From: Cryptomeria japonica
Taxonomy: Eukaryota; Streptophyta; Pinopsida; Cupressales; Cupressaceae
Direction of reading: 5' to 3'
DNA length: 64,000 bases
Assembly: GCF_030272615.1 (NCBI RefSeq)
Contig: NC_081411.1
Span: forward strand, 156,202,971 to 156,266,970
Under the pieces are notes generated by a model that did not search any database, was not told the DNA's origin, and saw only the letters and a program-made list of their open reading frames with translations. Of the stretch, positions 47,015 through 58,479 are shown piece after piece. Positions within the stretch are counted from its first letter, which is position 1; every line of letters begins with the position of its first letter. A program made the translations under genes and the position numbers.

Positions 47015-47686
47015 CTAGTCCCTTCCCTCCTCAGAGGTCGATGCTTTGGCTTTCCCTTTTGCTGCTTCAGCTTTCATTTTTGGAATGCAGTTTAGGAACC
47101 CGAAGTCGGGGTCGCCCTCCAAGCTTGCAAGTAGCTATATGGCCCTTCCTTCTTCAGCCCTATCTCTCAATGGCCTACCAACCTCCATCCTTGCCACCAC
47201 ATGCAAAGCATTTAGGACTTCATCCACCCTCGTTAATTTAACAAAGAGTTTCATCGCTTCCCACCCCACTTGGGCTCGTTCACGACACTGGTATTTGATT
47301 TCATCCTCTGGGCCATGAATAAAAGGAAGCAATTCCTCCTGGTCGTCCCCTTCCATAATTCGAATGCCAACTCCCGGCACCACCCACTCCAAGATTGAAT
47401 CTAGGTTAATCAAAAACTCCCCATCAATCAATTTGACCAATGTGAGTTTTACCTTTTCCAGTGTCGGTTCGAATTCACAAGCCCACGCCATAATCAAAGA
47501 GTAAACCTCCATGTTAGTTCGATACCGGTGATTGATATGTGCCACCTCCTCCGCAAGCATCAGTCAAGCTACCACCCACAATTTCTCCTCCTTAAACTTG
47601 AATAGCCCTTGCATTCGTTTATCAAATACTTTGCCCAAAAATGGCACCAACTTCTTGTCTGTTCGAAGTGTGAAATTGGCCTCCAT
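47015..47686 (-). pseudogene. broken 224-codon ORF of unknown function inside the hAT
   Basis: From ATG 47686 on - one frame runs to TAG 47015 with two internal stops, TGA 47564-47566 and TAG 47135-47137. The longest open piece is 141 codons (47560 down to 47135). Readable text includes FDKRMQGLFKFKEEKLW, NMEVYSLIMAWACEFEP, SILEWVVPGVGIRIM and, after the second stop, LEGDPDFGFLNCIPKMKAEA and a Lys/Ala/Ser-rich tail. I recognise no domain. The sustained frame and the transition-type stops argue for a formerly real gene. It converges with the 201-aa ORF, both within the hAT. Confidence 0.5.
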
Positions 47687-48329
47687 TGTCTTACAGAAGG
47701 TATGATTCTATGAACTATGAACTACAAATTTTTTCTGCACTTGCAGCGGCTTCAAAGCAAAAAGTGGTACATAGATGAAAAAGTAAAAAAATCTACCTCC
47801 ATCTTAACTCTTATAGGCCAAGTAATGAATGTGCACAATAAGACATTAAAGCCATGAGATCAGGAAAAAGATTTCCTGCCATCCTCCCCTTCCTCCTTTC
47901 GCGCGGCATGCCATAGACAACTCCTTGTGCAACAATAAATCGCCACCTTAGCATTTGTACTTTCCAAATTTTCTTGCCTTAACAGGTTGAGGACTGCAGT
48001 TGCACATTTTTTTAAATTAATAGACTAAATTTATGTTGAAATTTTATATATATTTTTAAACTATTTTTGAAAATGATATATCATAAACATATTTTCAAAG
48101 AATTTTGTTAAATGTTAAATTAATATTTTTGATTTAATATTAAATATTTTCTTTTTAATATTAAACTTTTACCTTTCAAATTGCATATCAAAATTTTTAT
48201 TTTTATTTAGTTATTTGTTTTATTCTAGAAACTAAGTTTCATGTTTAATACTATTTTTTAATTTAAAATTTTTACAAATAATATTAACATTATTTTTAAT
48301 AGTTATCTCAAACTATTGCCCAATGCCCG
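47687..48329. other. gene-free, AT-rich stretch in the hAT
   Basis: Upstream of the minus-strand ORF. A C/G-richer piece with CCTTTCGCGCGGCATGCC lies at about 47895-47912, then strongly AT-rich DNA from 48000. No gene or clear regulatory site is seen. Confidence 0.5.
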
Positions 48330-49410
48330 GAATTGAACATTTTAAATTTAATTAAATAGAATTAAGTGAAAGTCTATACTTAATACTTATAGTCTATGAC
48401 TCTATAGACTATAAATCTCTTTTTCGGGCGGAATTTTAAAATGATTTAGTAGACTTTAAAAACAGACTAGAAAAGTAACACGAGTATGGTGATGTGCCAG
48501 AAAAAATGGCAGAAGTCATGGGACCCACTTCATCGAAAAATAGGTACCATCGACCGTTGGATGAAGAAATATCAACGGCTAGGGTGGATTTCGGCCTGAA
48601 TGTGGGAAGCGAACACCTTTCTGAGAACTTCGCCCGAAATTGGACATTTTAAATTTAATTAAATATAATTAAGTCTAAAAATCTCTTTTTCAGGTGGAAT
48701 TTTAAAATGATTAAATAGACTAAAAATCAAACCGAAAAAGTGACACGAGTATGGTGACGTGCTAGAAAAAAGGCAGAAGTCGTGGGACCCACTACATCTT
48801 AAAATAGGTAACATCGACCTACGACTGTTGGATGAACAAAGATCAATCACTAGGGTGGATTTTGGCCTGAATGTGGGAAGTGAACACATTTGGGAGAACT
48901 TCACCCAGAATTGGACATTTTAAATTTAATTAAATACAATTAAGTCTATAAAGCTTTTTTTCGGGCAGAGGTTTAAAATGATTAAATAGACTAAAAATGA
49001 AACCGAAAAAGTGACACGAGTATGGTGACATGCCTGAAAACTAGCAGAAGTGATGGGACCCATGACAACTAACAACAGGTACCATCGTCAGTTGGATGAG
49101 AAAAGATCAACGGCTTAGGGTGGATTTCAGCCCGAATGTGGGAAGTGAACACATTTGGGAGAACATCACCCAGAATTGAAACGTTTTAAATTTAATTAAA
49201 TATAAGTAAGTCTATAAAGCACTTTTCGGATGGAAGTTTAAAATTATTAAACAGACTTAAAATACACACCCGTAAAGTCACAACAGGTACCTTGGTCCCT
49301 CATCCGTTGGATGAGTAAAGATCAACGGCTTAGGGTGGATTTCGGCCTGAATGTGGGAAGTGAACACATTTGGGAGAACTTCGCCCAGAATTGAACGTAT
49401 TACATTTAAT
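48330..49410 (+). repeat. tandem array of ~270-bp promoter-like units
   Basis: The landmark ATTTTAAATTTAATTAAAT recurs at 48340, 48646 and 48917, with variants at 49183 and 49397 (spacings 306, 271, 266 and 214 bp). Each unit then has CTCTTTTTCGGG-type text, GACACGAGTATGGTGA, GGGACCCA, CCGTTGGATGA, ATCAACGGCT, GGGTGGATTTCGGCC, GAATGTGGGAAG and GAACACATTTGGGAGAACTTC. The last units are shortened. The array stands upstream of ORF B in the same orientation. Confidence 0.85.
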
Positions 49411-49604
49411 GTCCTCAGAAATTCAGAATTTATACTGAAGTATAAAATGTTTTGTCCTTCGGCATTGAATAATTAATAATAATTAATAAAATTACAACAT
49501 GATTCTTAATGTCCTCAGAATTTATACTAAAGTAATGAATGTTTTGTCCTTCGGCATTGAATAGTTATTAATAGTAATTAATAAAAGTACAACATGATTC
49601 TTGA
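49408..49604 (+). repeat. ~99-bp tandem duplication
   Basis: Two copies, 49408 and 49507, share TAATGTCCTCAGAA, ATGTTTTGTCCTTCGGCATTG, AATTAATAAAA and ACAACATGATTCTT, in that order. Confidence 0.85.
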
Positions 49605-49927
49605 TATTTTGCCCTTTAGGTTTTACTTTTCTACTTTTTGGAGTTTTCAAAATAAGAGACTCGTAAATCATAATCGTCTTTCATTTCTTGGATAAACTTG
49701 TAAATCAAGGGAGATTCAGAAACAGCTACTAGATTGAGGAATGCAAGTTACAACAGAGACTGTTTGCGCCAATCTAGTGAAATAGAAATTCCAATTTCCA
49801 GATAAAATCTAGAACACCTACATCCCACCTTTTTTGCTTTTGGTAATTTGGTGGTCCAATTTGAGGGTTAGCATTTTCAGGTTTTTATCTAGCTGCCTAG
49901 CATTATTTTGAATTATTAACAATAATA

Positions 49928-52900
49928 GTGATGGGGAAAACGGGAAGCAGTAGTTCAACAAGAAGCCAAGTAAAAAATAAAATGTACCTTAACCTAACCG
50001 AACTGGTTAAAACACTAGGTTTCACTGATGAATACCATGATATTTATGACCTTCCTATCCATGGTGAAAAGTGTATCATAGATATTAGATATACATTGTC
50101 TAGTAAGGCGGCAGATGCATCCAGGGCAAAATTTATTGTTTTCAACCCAATGTTACAAAAAATAACAAATAAAATCACATCGTGGGATGTTGGATTGGGA
50201 AGCATGGTGTTACCTGAAGTATTCCCTTGCCCTGATTTTGTCATGGTCTGCACCAAAAATTATGATGAAGATAAAAAAGCAATTGTCAATAAAAATACAA
50301 AAGAGGAAATTCTATCCATAAATGAGGGAGAATTTGCTCGTTTGTTGAACCTATAATTTGAAGCCCAAAATTCAAACGTCCAAATTGACCTTGAAAAGCT
50401 GGCAGGGAATTATGAGAGTCTCGATGCAAGTCGTAGAGATTCATTTATCAAAGGTCTAATAAAGATTGGTACTGGTATTGTGTTGGATTAGAATCATAAG
50501 CCTCCTTATGATTCTAAAATTTTTGTTCCATGGGTTGAGGACACTATTTCCTTGCTGTTGTTTGGCTGGGATCGGAAAATGATAGGGAAGTGGGTGTAAG
50601 CCTTCTTGAAATGATTTATAATATCCATTGTGCAAGTCAGCGAGTAAGATATAATTTTATTGATCACATTGTAAAATCCATGCAAAAACAATTACTTATG
50701 ATCAAAAAGGGTTCCTATAAGACATTTAGGTTCTCATCCTACTTGTGCTATCTCCTTCTATCCAAGTATTGTGCAATATTTGAGACCAAAAAGCTTCAAA
50801 TTGTGAGCTATAAGATTGATGAGAAGACTGGGAAGAGAACAAACTGTCCAATATATGATTGGAGCCCAAAGATAAGGATGCATGATAACAGAAAGAACTA
50901 CAACCATTTTGTGGACTTCTTTTTGGCACCAATGTATAATGAAATTACAAGCACTCCAATGCCTAGGTTGCCTATGTCTTGTAGAGATTGCATTCAACTC
51001 AAAAGTCAAATAGAATTGGCTGACTGGTTCTTCATGGAACAATTCATTGTGTTAAGGTTTTACGGATTGGTAGTAAAACCATACAGACTTCCAATACATT
51101 TGACAGAGAGGGTATTTGCATTAGAGTATGTATGGCAATTGGAGAGCACAGATAGGCAATTCCATGGTCAGCAAAAGAAGAGCATATTTCCTTCTGTGCC
51201 TTTCTCATGTGGAGGGTTCACATTTGAGAGAAAAGCATTCATTGTGGCACATGATTTCTTGACAATTTTTAACTTTGGTGATGAGGGTCTCTGGCAGTAT
51301 GATCTAATCAATGTAGTTCAAGAAAGGCTTAAGAAAAATGGGAAATATTCAGCGTTATGTCAACATGAAAGTAAACCATTGCTAGAAAATCTTAGAAACA
51401 AGGACTCCTAGGATGAGGTTAAAAAAGAGATGGAGAAAATTGCAGCTGACAATAACATTTCAACAGAAGAAATTTCATCACAAATTATGGAGGGCCAGGG
51501 CATCCAAAATAGGAGGTCCTATAATTTCTACATAAAATCTGCTAATCCATCTAAGAAAACTATTCCCAAATCAATTCTGCATGAATGTAAACAGAATTAC
51601 TAGACTCAAACCAAAATAAATGATTTTTGGACTATGAGGAGGAATCTCGGTGAACCAAAGACAAGTGCAGAATTTGAGAGCATCGACGAGGATGTAGAGT
51701 TTAGCAAATTGTGGGATATGGAGCATGGTGGGACTGAAGGTGATGATGAACCTAAAATATTAGGTGGAGTCAGTGAGTCCATGAAAGACAAATATAGAAA
51801 AGGGGCAAACCTTGTGGAAAAAATGGGTTTTGAAGGTGGTGGTCTAGGTCGCAGAGGAGAGGGCATTTGGTATCCACTTTAGGTACAACTTCTATCATAG
51901 TCAAAATCAAAAGGTCCTTATAAACCAGTCATTGGACTTGATTCTTCAAATTCATCAGGGATAGGTACTACTCATTACCCTCAGGGTCCACCTACATTTG
52001 TTTCTGGTTCAAATCCACAACCACCACCACATCATGGTATTCCCATTGGTGGTGAATTAAGTGCCACTGCCACTGGTGGGGAATCTAGGAATAGTATTCC
52101 TATTATTGTTCAGTCAAGTGCTGCTGTGATTGGTGTTGGACAAGGGCAACAACAAAATATCTCTCGCAAGAGGCCACTAGAGGAAGATACTCAATCTCAT
52201 ACTATTAAGAATCCTATATCAAGCGCCATTGACCCTACAAATCAATCATTTGCAGCTTCAGATCACACGCCTCAAAAGACTATGAAAACTACACATGAAA
52301 GTGTCAGTGGGAGTGGGACAACATCAAGAACTATTGTTGGTAATCCTAATCCTGGTCAAGCATTAGTTAAAACCATAGGAATAAGTGGAACTGGAGCATA
52401 TGGTATTCCTATGTCACCTTTCAAACATTCAATTGCTTCAGCAACCCCAGATTTTCAATTTCGTGATCACTATGAAAAATTTGAACACACGACAAAAGCA
52501 AATAAAGAAAAAAAGAAAGCATTTCATAGGAATTCCATGTCTGAAGTTGTAAATGAACAACCTACAAGGAACAGGGTATTTCCAACATATGACCCATAGA
52601 AAGATATGATGGAGTTCATGGTTGTTATGCCCCCGGGCCCATCTAAAGATAAAAATCCACCACATAGTCAGATAGATCCCTCTCAATTTCAAGTTAGCAC
52701 CCTCCAAATGGATTTCTCCAAAGTACATAATGTGGACAAAATTAGTGTGTCAAAAAGGACTAATGAAGTGGTCTACACTTCACTGCTAAAGGTGGAGAGA
52801 GAAAAAAATAAACTAGAGAAACAAATAGAAAAGTTACAGGCAAACCTAGAAAATGAGAAATAAAGGAGGAAAGCAGCAGATAGCAAGTGCAATGAATTAC

Positions 52901-53862
52901 AGAAAAGGATAAAAAATTTGGGCTCTGCAGTAGAAATTGCAGAGCAGGACAAGAAGGATGCAGAATTGAAGGACCTGACAGAAAAACTGGCTAAAAGCAG
53001 TAAAAAAATTGTTAAGGAAAAAGCTAGTTTTCAAAAATTATACAGAAGTTATGAGTCTGCTGCCGCCGAAATGAAAAAATTACAGGACCTATTGGATCAT
53101 GGGAAGGAAAAACAAAAACATTTGCAAAAGGAAGTAGAGGAAGAAAGAAAAAAATGTGCACAAATGAAAGAAGACCTGCACAATGCAAATGATAAAATAA
53201 AAACTTTGGATGATAGATTCAAAGATAATATGAAAAATACAACGAAGTATATACAAGAAAACATTTGGCAGGAAATAATGCAGAGGAGTGAGAAGTTGTG
53301 TGAATGGTTTCAATTGATTGAAAGTATGAGACAATTTTTTTTAAAAATCAAACGGCACTATCAGAAGAGCACACATGTTTATTCAAAAGAGGAAATGGCA
53401 AAAAAGATTCTGAAAGTAGTCTACAATTCCAGTGATAGATACTTGGCATCTAAGGGAATTAAGAGCTGCATTGATGCCACAGTTAAGACATCATCTATCA
53501 TTCAAAAATGCTAGAAGCTAAGGGAAACATCAGAAGTTATGGACAGTTGTGGAAAAAAGATAATGAAGCTACAAGAAAAGAAAAATAATTTGATTAAACT
53601 TGGTTTGCCTAAGCCTGTTGACACAGAAAATAAATTCATTGGAGAAGAAGCTTACAAAGAAATCATGGAAAAAAAAAAAAAGTCTGATTTAGACTTGCTT
53701 CCAAAGGACACAACTCCCAAAAGCTTTCTGGAATTCATCCAACCATTTACAACTCTAAATTTGCTATTGGATGAAACAGTGATGTCAAGTAAATCTTCTG
53801 AATATGGAATGTTGATGAAGTTGGAGTTGACTTTCCATAGTTTACTGAATATTGACCTTTAA
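49928..53862 (+). pseudogene. unrecognised ~1,300-aa ORF with G-patch and coiled coil, family member B (broken)
   Basis: ATG 49928 (likely start at 49928 or 49931) opens a frame that runs to about 50580, with stops at 50354 and 50489. After a frameshift near 50580, one frame continues to 53862 with stops at 51409, 51601, 51880, 51898, 52597, 52861 and 53512. The N-terminal half is globular and homologous to ORF A: PIYDWS versus PIQLWS, TPMPRLP versus NPPRIP, LPIHLTERVFALEYVW versus VPLRIGFSEVMW. A G-patch lies at about 51810-51950 (KMGFEGGGLGRRGEGIW, then KSKGPY and VIGL). A Ser/Thr/Pro/Gly-rich linker follows, then an extended coiled coil at about 52780-53260 (ERKKCAQMKEDLHNANDKI). No catalytic motif is visible. 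RNA binding through the G-patch is the only functional hint. It lies inside the hAT, opposite in strand to the transposase. Confidence 0.65.
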
Positions 53863-54945
53863 TCAGACGAAGAGTGGAGCACCCTACAAAAACTAGCATA
53901 GAATTCTTAAGAATCATAGTATGTATTGCACAATTTTCTTCTTTTATTCTTAATTTCAAGGTTTTTTTTTTCCTGTTTGCTATTTTGCTAATCCAGCCTA
54001 TGAATCTAATTTATGAATAGGAAAAAATAGCACTCGCTATTGCTATTTTTCTAATCGAGCCTATGAATCTATGATGCACACTGCAAAACTTCAGCTAGTA
54101 AATTTGTATTCTCCAATTCTCCCTTGCTTTAACATTTATGCATTTCTCTATTTCTAATTAGTAGGTTTTAGGCACTCCTATAGTTATTATCTATGTTGAA
54201 TTTGTCATGACTCATGGCGTGAATTAATATTTAATTTGGAACTCTATTTTCTGAACTGGAGACATCAAACATGTAGCAGATGTTAAATTGCTAATATGGC
54301 CTATGATGGCCATATAAATATGTGCTGAGTTTGTGATTTTGATGTTCAGTGTTCGCATGTTGCAAACTTGCAATTCGACCTGAAGCTGTTGTTGCTCCCT
54401 TGTTTCTATAAAAGGGAATTCAGGGTCATTTGCAATTTTGCAAAGGGTTCTGAAACTTTGTATTCACTTTTGCATGGACATTGGAGAATCACACAGGAGT
54501 TGTTGTTGCTCTCTTGTTTCTATAAAAGGGAATTCAGGGTCATTTGCAAAGGGTTCTAAAACTTTGTATTCACTTTTGCAATTGGCATGTAGAATCACAT
54601 AGATTGGTGTATTATTATTGAATGAAATGTATCATATGGCTATATTTTGAAAGAATTAATGAAAATCTAAGTTCTCGACATGTGTATTACTATTGAATGA
54701 AATTTATCATATGGTTCTGAAATATATCACACAGATTTGAGACTCAAACATTTATAAATAAACAATAAACATCTTTGTATCAATAAACACATTATGGTTT
54801 TTTTTTATTATGCTATTTTAAATCTGGAAATAGAAAGTTGAAAAATAAAATTACAAATCAATATTAAATTCTAATTGTAAAAAGTAATATGCTTTTGTAA
54901 TATGAATGATGAGATAGAGTAATAAGATTAATAAATACCAATCTC
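53863..54945 (+). repeat. 3' flank of ORF B with three separate duplications
   Basis: First, TGCTATTTTGCTAATCCAGCC at 53978 recurs at 54041 (63-bp period). Second, GTTGTTGCTCCCTTGTTTC and the following TATAAAAGGGAATTCAGGGTC at 54388 recur at 54502 (114-bp period). Third, TATTGAATGAAATGTATCATA at 54616 recurs at about 54688. The second unit also matches the 3' flank of ORF A near 39118-39165. No gene lies here. Confidence 0.75.
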
Positions 54946-57657
54946 TTACAGTTGCCATTCATCCTCATCAAATTCAGTGCTTTCTTGATTCTCGTCTGTG
55001 GTTTCTTTACTCTGAGACTGAGTCTGCATATCTTCGCTGAACTAGATCTCAATGCTACTAGTAGGTCCACTAGTCCCACTGGCACTTTGGTTTGAAGTGT
55101 TGCCCAAACCTCTTCTTTCCCATTTGGACCTCCAGATTTGCAATGCCCTATTGTAAGGAAAAGTGTGGACATCATACCTAGATGTATAGAGCCTCAAGCA
55201 ATTTTCCAAATTTTTGTCTAGTTTGTTTCTTAGCTTTGATTTTAGGAACCCCAAAGCATTGAAAACTCTCTCATCTTCCACCGAACCCAATATCATGGTA
55301 AGACATAAAGCAGTAATCTTCACATATTCTGGCATTGAAACATGCAAGGATGCGTTCTCAGCTATATATTTCCAAACCCTTGTTATTGATCCCTCTTCAC
55401 AGGGGTTCTTCATTTTGGCATATTGTTGTTTCATAGTGTATGTAAAATGAGATGATTTCTCTCGAAGATGAGTTTCATCTAATATTCCATTTATAGTTAC
55501 TCCATTCAATTCTTTGGATATACAAAATTGTTTTATCAAAGTCAGTAGCTTACTTTGAAAATCAGATGCACTGTTGAGGCTCCACTAATGAGGAAACACA
55601 ATAGACATGGCTTCAAGTAGGTTGTTAGGAGGGAATCTGCTTCTAATTTCTAAGGAAAGATCATATGCAATTTTCTTCACAAAAGTAGTTACAGTCTCAA
55701 CAGTCTTGTCGAAATATTCCTTTGTAACTCTTGCTAGTTTCTTCCTGGGGTGCTTTCCTGGTTCCTTGGGGTCAACCGTGGCATAGAAGTGCATTGCTAT
55801 CTCAACTCCCCATACATTGGCACATACCTCCCCATCTGCACCAATTTGTAAAAAGTTATCAGGATTGTTCAAATCTATGAGTGTCTGCCACTTAACAAAT
55901 TTTTCATCAGATAGTGTTGGTTCATTTCGATAGAGATTGTCAAGGGTCATGCATGTCATCTTACGCAGCATAGCATATTCTGCAATATACCGAGCTCTTT
56001 TTTGGGCAGCCTTCATAATATTCCTCATTTCCTCTAGCATGGGCAGAAGATCTGCTAAAGTTAAGAGTGTCTCTAAATTACTTAACCTGCCAAGAAGTTC
56101 AAGAAATTTTGGTTGATCTAATTCATCGTGAGTTGTGTGAAATAGTCCAATCAAGGATGGATATTCTGAAAACACTCGATGTGCTGGACCATCCAAAGAG
56201 ATCCATCTGGTATCATTATTCTTGAGAAGCTTGTTCCCATCAGTTAATCCATCAGCAAAGTGTTGAAATTCCATAAATCGCTTGGGACTTCGACAGAAGT
56301 GTGAGTAGTGCTCTCTGATTAAAATTTCAATTTTTTTAACTGAAGCAAACTTGCTCACAATTCCAAAAGCTAGATTCATTCTGTGAGCCATGCAGTGAAT
56401 TGCAGTAATGTACGGTGCAAATGAAGTTTCAATCTTTGTACAAAGACCATTCCTATGACCTTGCATTACTGAAGCTCCATCTGCTCCAACACAAACCAAT
56501 TTTTTGGCTACCGTCATGTCATCCATACCTCCATATTCAATTAAACTTCTCTTTACTAGTTGAAATAAATTTTCCACTGTCGCACTCTCCTTAATTTTAG
56601 CAATAGATAGTAGATGAGGTTGACGGGTATGATTCTCTACAGTATAAACATGCATGCATACCCATGAAGTATTGTCTACTGCCGTAACTTCGTCTAAAGA
56701 AAATGCAATGAAGTTTGACTCTCTTATTTTTTCCTGTACATCTTCTATTTCAACCTCAGCAAGACAACTTGCCCATTCCCATCCACTGTTTACTGACCAG
56801 TGTCTATTAGGATAGTTAGGAACTTTCAAAAAGTGTAATAAACCACTAATTGATGGGAAATCTATCATAGCACGCCCTCTACTCAAAATATGAAAAACAA
56901 CGCTTAACTGAACAACTTTTCCCAGTTGTTCTATTTGCATTGCTTTTCCAAAAACAGCTTCAATAGAACCTTTAACTTCAGCAAGCTTCGTCTGTAATTT
57001 CTCATGAAAATAATACTCTTCGACATTCCTCACATGCTTACATTCATCCTTTGTTTTCCATCTTATCACTGATTTTTCAACCCCATCTATCATTTGTTTT
57101 TCATAAACTTTACCCATATGCTTTTCTATGGTGTCAAATTTTAGCTACAACCTAATTTCCTTCTTATTTTTCCAAGTGAAAATCTTACACCTGCATTCTA
57201 TTGGAGGCTCACCTTCAATTGGATTCTCCACTGGTTCAATGAATGGATAATTCGATGCCCAATTAATTTGAAAATTCCTGACTGACATATCCCACTCCCG
57301 ATCCTTTTTTGATTGTGGTTCACTATTTTTTGATATGGCTTTTCTTTTCCCCTTCCGTGCATTATCATCAATGGAATTATCACCCAAGTCGATTATATCA
57401 TTCCAGCTAACTTGGGTATCTACTAGATAATCTTCTTCAAGATCATCCTGATCTGAGATATCAGGTTCGCCGCCATCTTCAACATGCAGTGCAGGTGGCA
57501 AATTTTGTACTTGTACTTGTGATGATGTACCTTCCTAATTTTCACCAGTACCACAATCTTTTCCAATGCCAAAGTACGAAGACAATGTTCTGCTTTTTGT
57601 TGGCCTCTCCTGGCCTTCCCCACATTCAGGTTTCCTACCCCTCTTCCTATTCGACAT
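54946..57657 (-). pseudogene. hAT-family transposase, single frame with four nonsense codons
   Basis: From ATG 57657 (MSNRKRGRKPECG) to TAA 54946-54948 one frame of about 900 codons is broken only by stops at 57535, 57145, 55585 and 55042. A basic start and an acidic linker precede a zinc-finger-like part (CRCKIFTWKNK ... FDTIEKHMGK, about 57200-57110). The RNase H-like core has FSLDEVTAVDN (Asp, about 56700) and VCVGADGASVMQGHRNG (second Asp, about 56470). HCMAHRMNLAF and NDTRWISLDGPAHRV follow. The hAT dimerisation domain is in the C-terminal piece (ILGSVEDERVFNALGFLKSK, about 55320-55240). The text resembles the DUF4371/zinc-finger-MYM-like hAT group. It would cut and paste the element using the CAG-ended terminal repeats. 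Confidence 0.9.
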
Positions 57658-57960
57658 CTCCAATGAAATAAAGGCTGCCAAAAAAATATCAATTTGCTGA
57701 AGAAGTAATAATAGACTATAATGTATAATATACCAGTTCAAAAATATGATCGCTCACCTTTAGGCTTTAGGTAACTAGTAGTCGCCAATACAGTCAACAA
57801 CAATGATTTTCCTTGGTCTGAAACTTCGCTATTGATCAGAATTTAGAGCCTAGAACCCACCAGATTGTGTTGAGATAGATTTGATCTTTTCATGTATTTA
57901 TACCAATCCTTATATGGTGAATTCCGCGGGAATTTACCAGTATACAAATATTTGGCAAAT
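57658..57960 (-). promoter_or_regulatory. promoter and possible 5'-UTR intron of the hAT transposase
   Basis: On - a TATAAATA lies at 57902-57895. Further on, AAAG|GTGAGC at about 57757 and TTTTTTGGCAG|CC at about 57674 look like a donor and an acceptor, giving a short intron just before ATG 57657. The alternative is that translation starts at ATG 57741 within this intron, which is less likely because the first 28 residues look random. Confidence 0.5.
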
Positions 57961-57978
57961 CCTGTGTAATTATAACAC

Positions 57979-58104
57979 GACTTATGTAATTTTCGAGGTG
58001 ATTATAGGTCATCCAAATATGACTTATGTAATTTTCGAGGCGATTATGGGTCATCCAAATATGACTTACGTAATTTTTGAGGCGATTATAGGTCGTCCAA
58101 ACAA
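57979..58104 (+). repeat. three 42-bp tandem repeats in the right hAT end
   Basis: GACTTATGTAATTTTCGAGG starts copies at 57979 and 58021 (the first with GT for GC within the TCGAGGCGATTATAGG stretch); the third copy is at 58063 (GACTTACGTAATTTTTGAGG). Each contains one GGCGATTAT or GGTGATTAT word. Confidence 0.85.
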
Positions 58105-58470
58105 TAGGCGAATAGCGAATACAATATAGTTGGCGAAAGTTGGGGTGACTGGAGACACGCATCGGCAAGATGTCGGGCGAATTGGGTCCCTCTGGATAAC
58201 AAGTCTTCACATGCCTATAGGCGAATTAAGGTCATCTATTAAAGCAACCTCAGAGAGTGTAGGCGAAATAATTAAATTTATCGTGTGACCACCATATATT
58301 GTATTGGCAAAATCATCGCATAGAAACATTTAATTGCATAAAACATATGGCGATCGAGCTGTGACATTGATAGAAATTGATAATGTTCTAGGGACATGGC
58401 CACCCCCATATGGTACAAAATATTCGCCATTTTCGACAGGGCTGACGTGAAAAATTTGCCATTGGCGAAT
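58030..58470. repeat. right subterminal GGCGA repeats of the hAT
   Basis: About nine GGCGA words on + (AGGCGATTA twice, AGGCGAATA, TTGGCGAAA, GGGCGAATT, AGGCGAATT, AGGCGAAAT, TGGCGATCG, TTGGCGAAT) and one inverted (ATTCGCCATT). The left end shows the same word. Clustered short motifs near both ends are typical transposase binding arrays in hAT elements. Confidence 0.7.
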
Positions 58471-58479
58471 ATTCACCAC

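Noticed and set aside
48330-49410. CRISPR-like or satellite array
   Set aside because: Units are about 270 bp with no short spacers, and the genome is eukaryotic; it is a local tandem duplication of promoter-like sequence.
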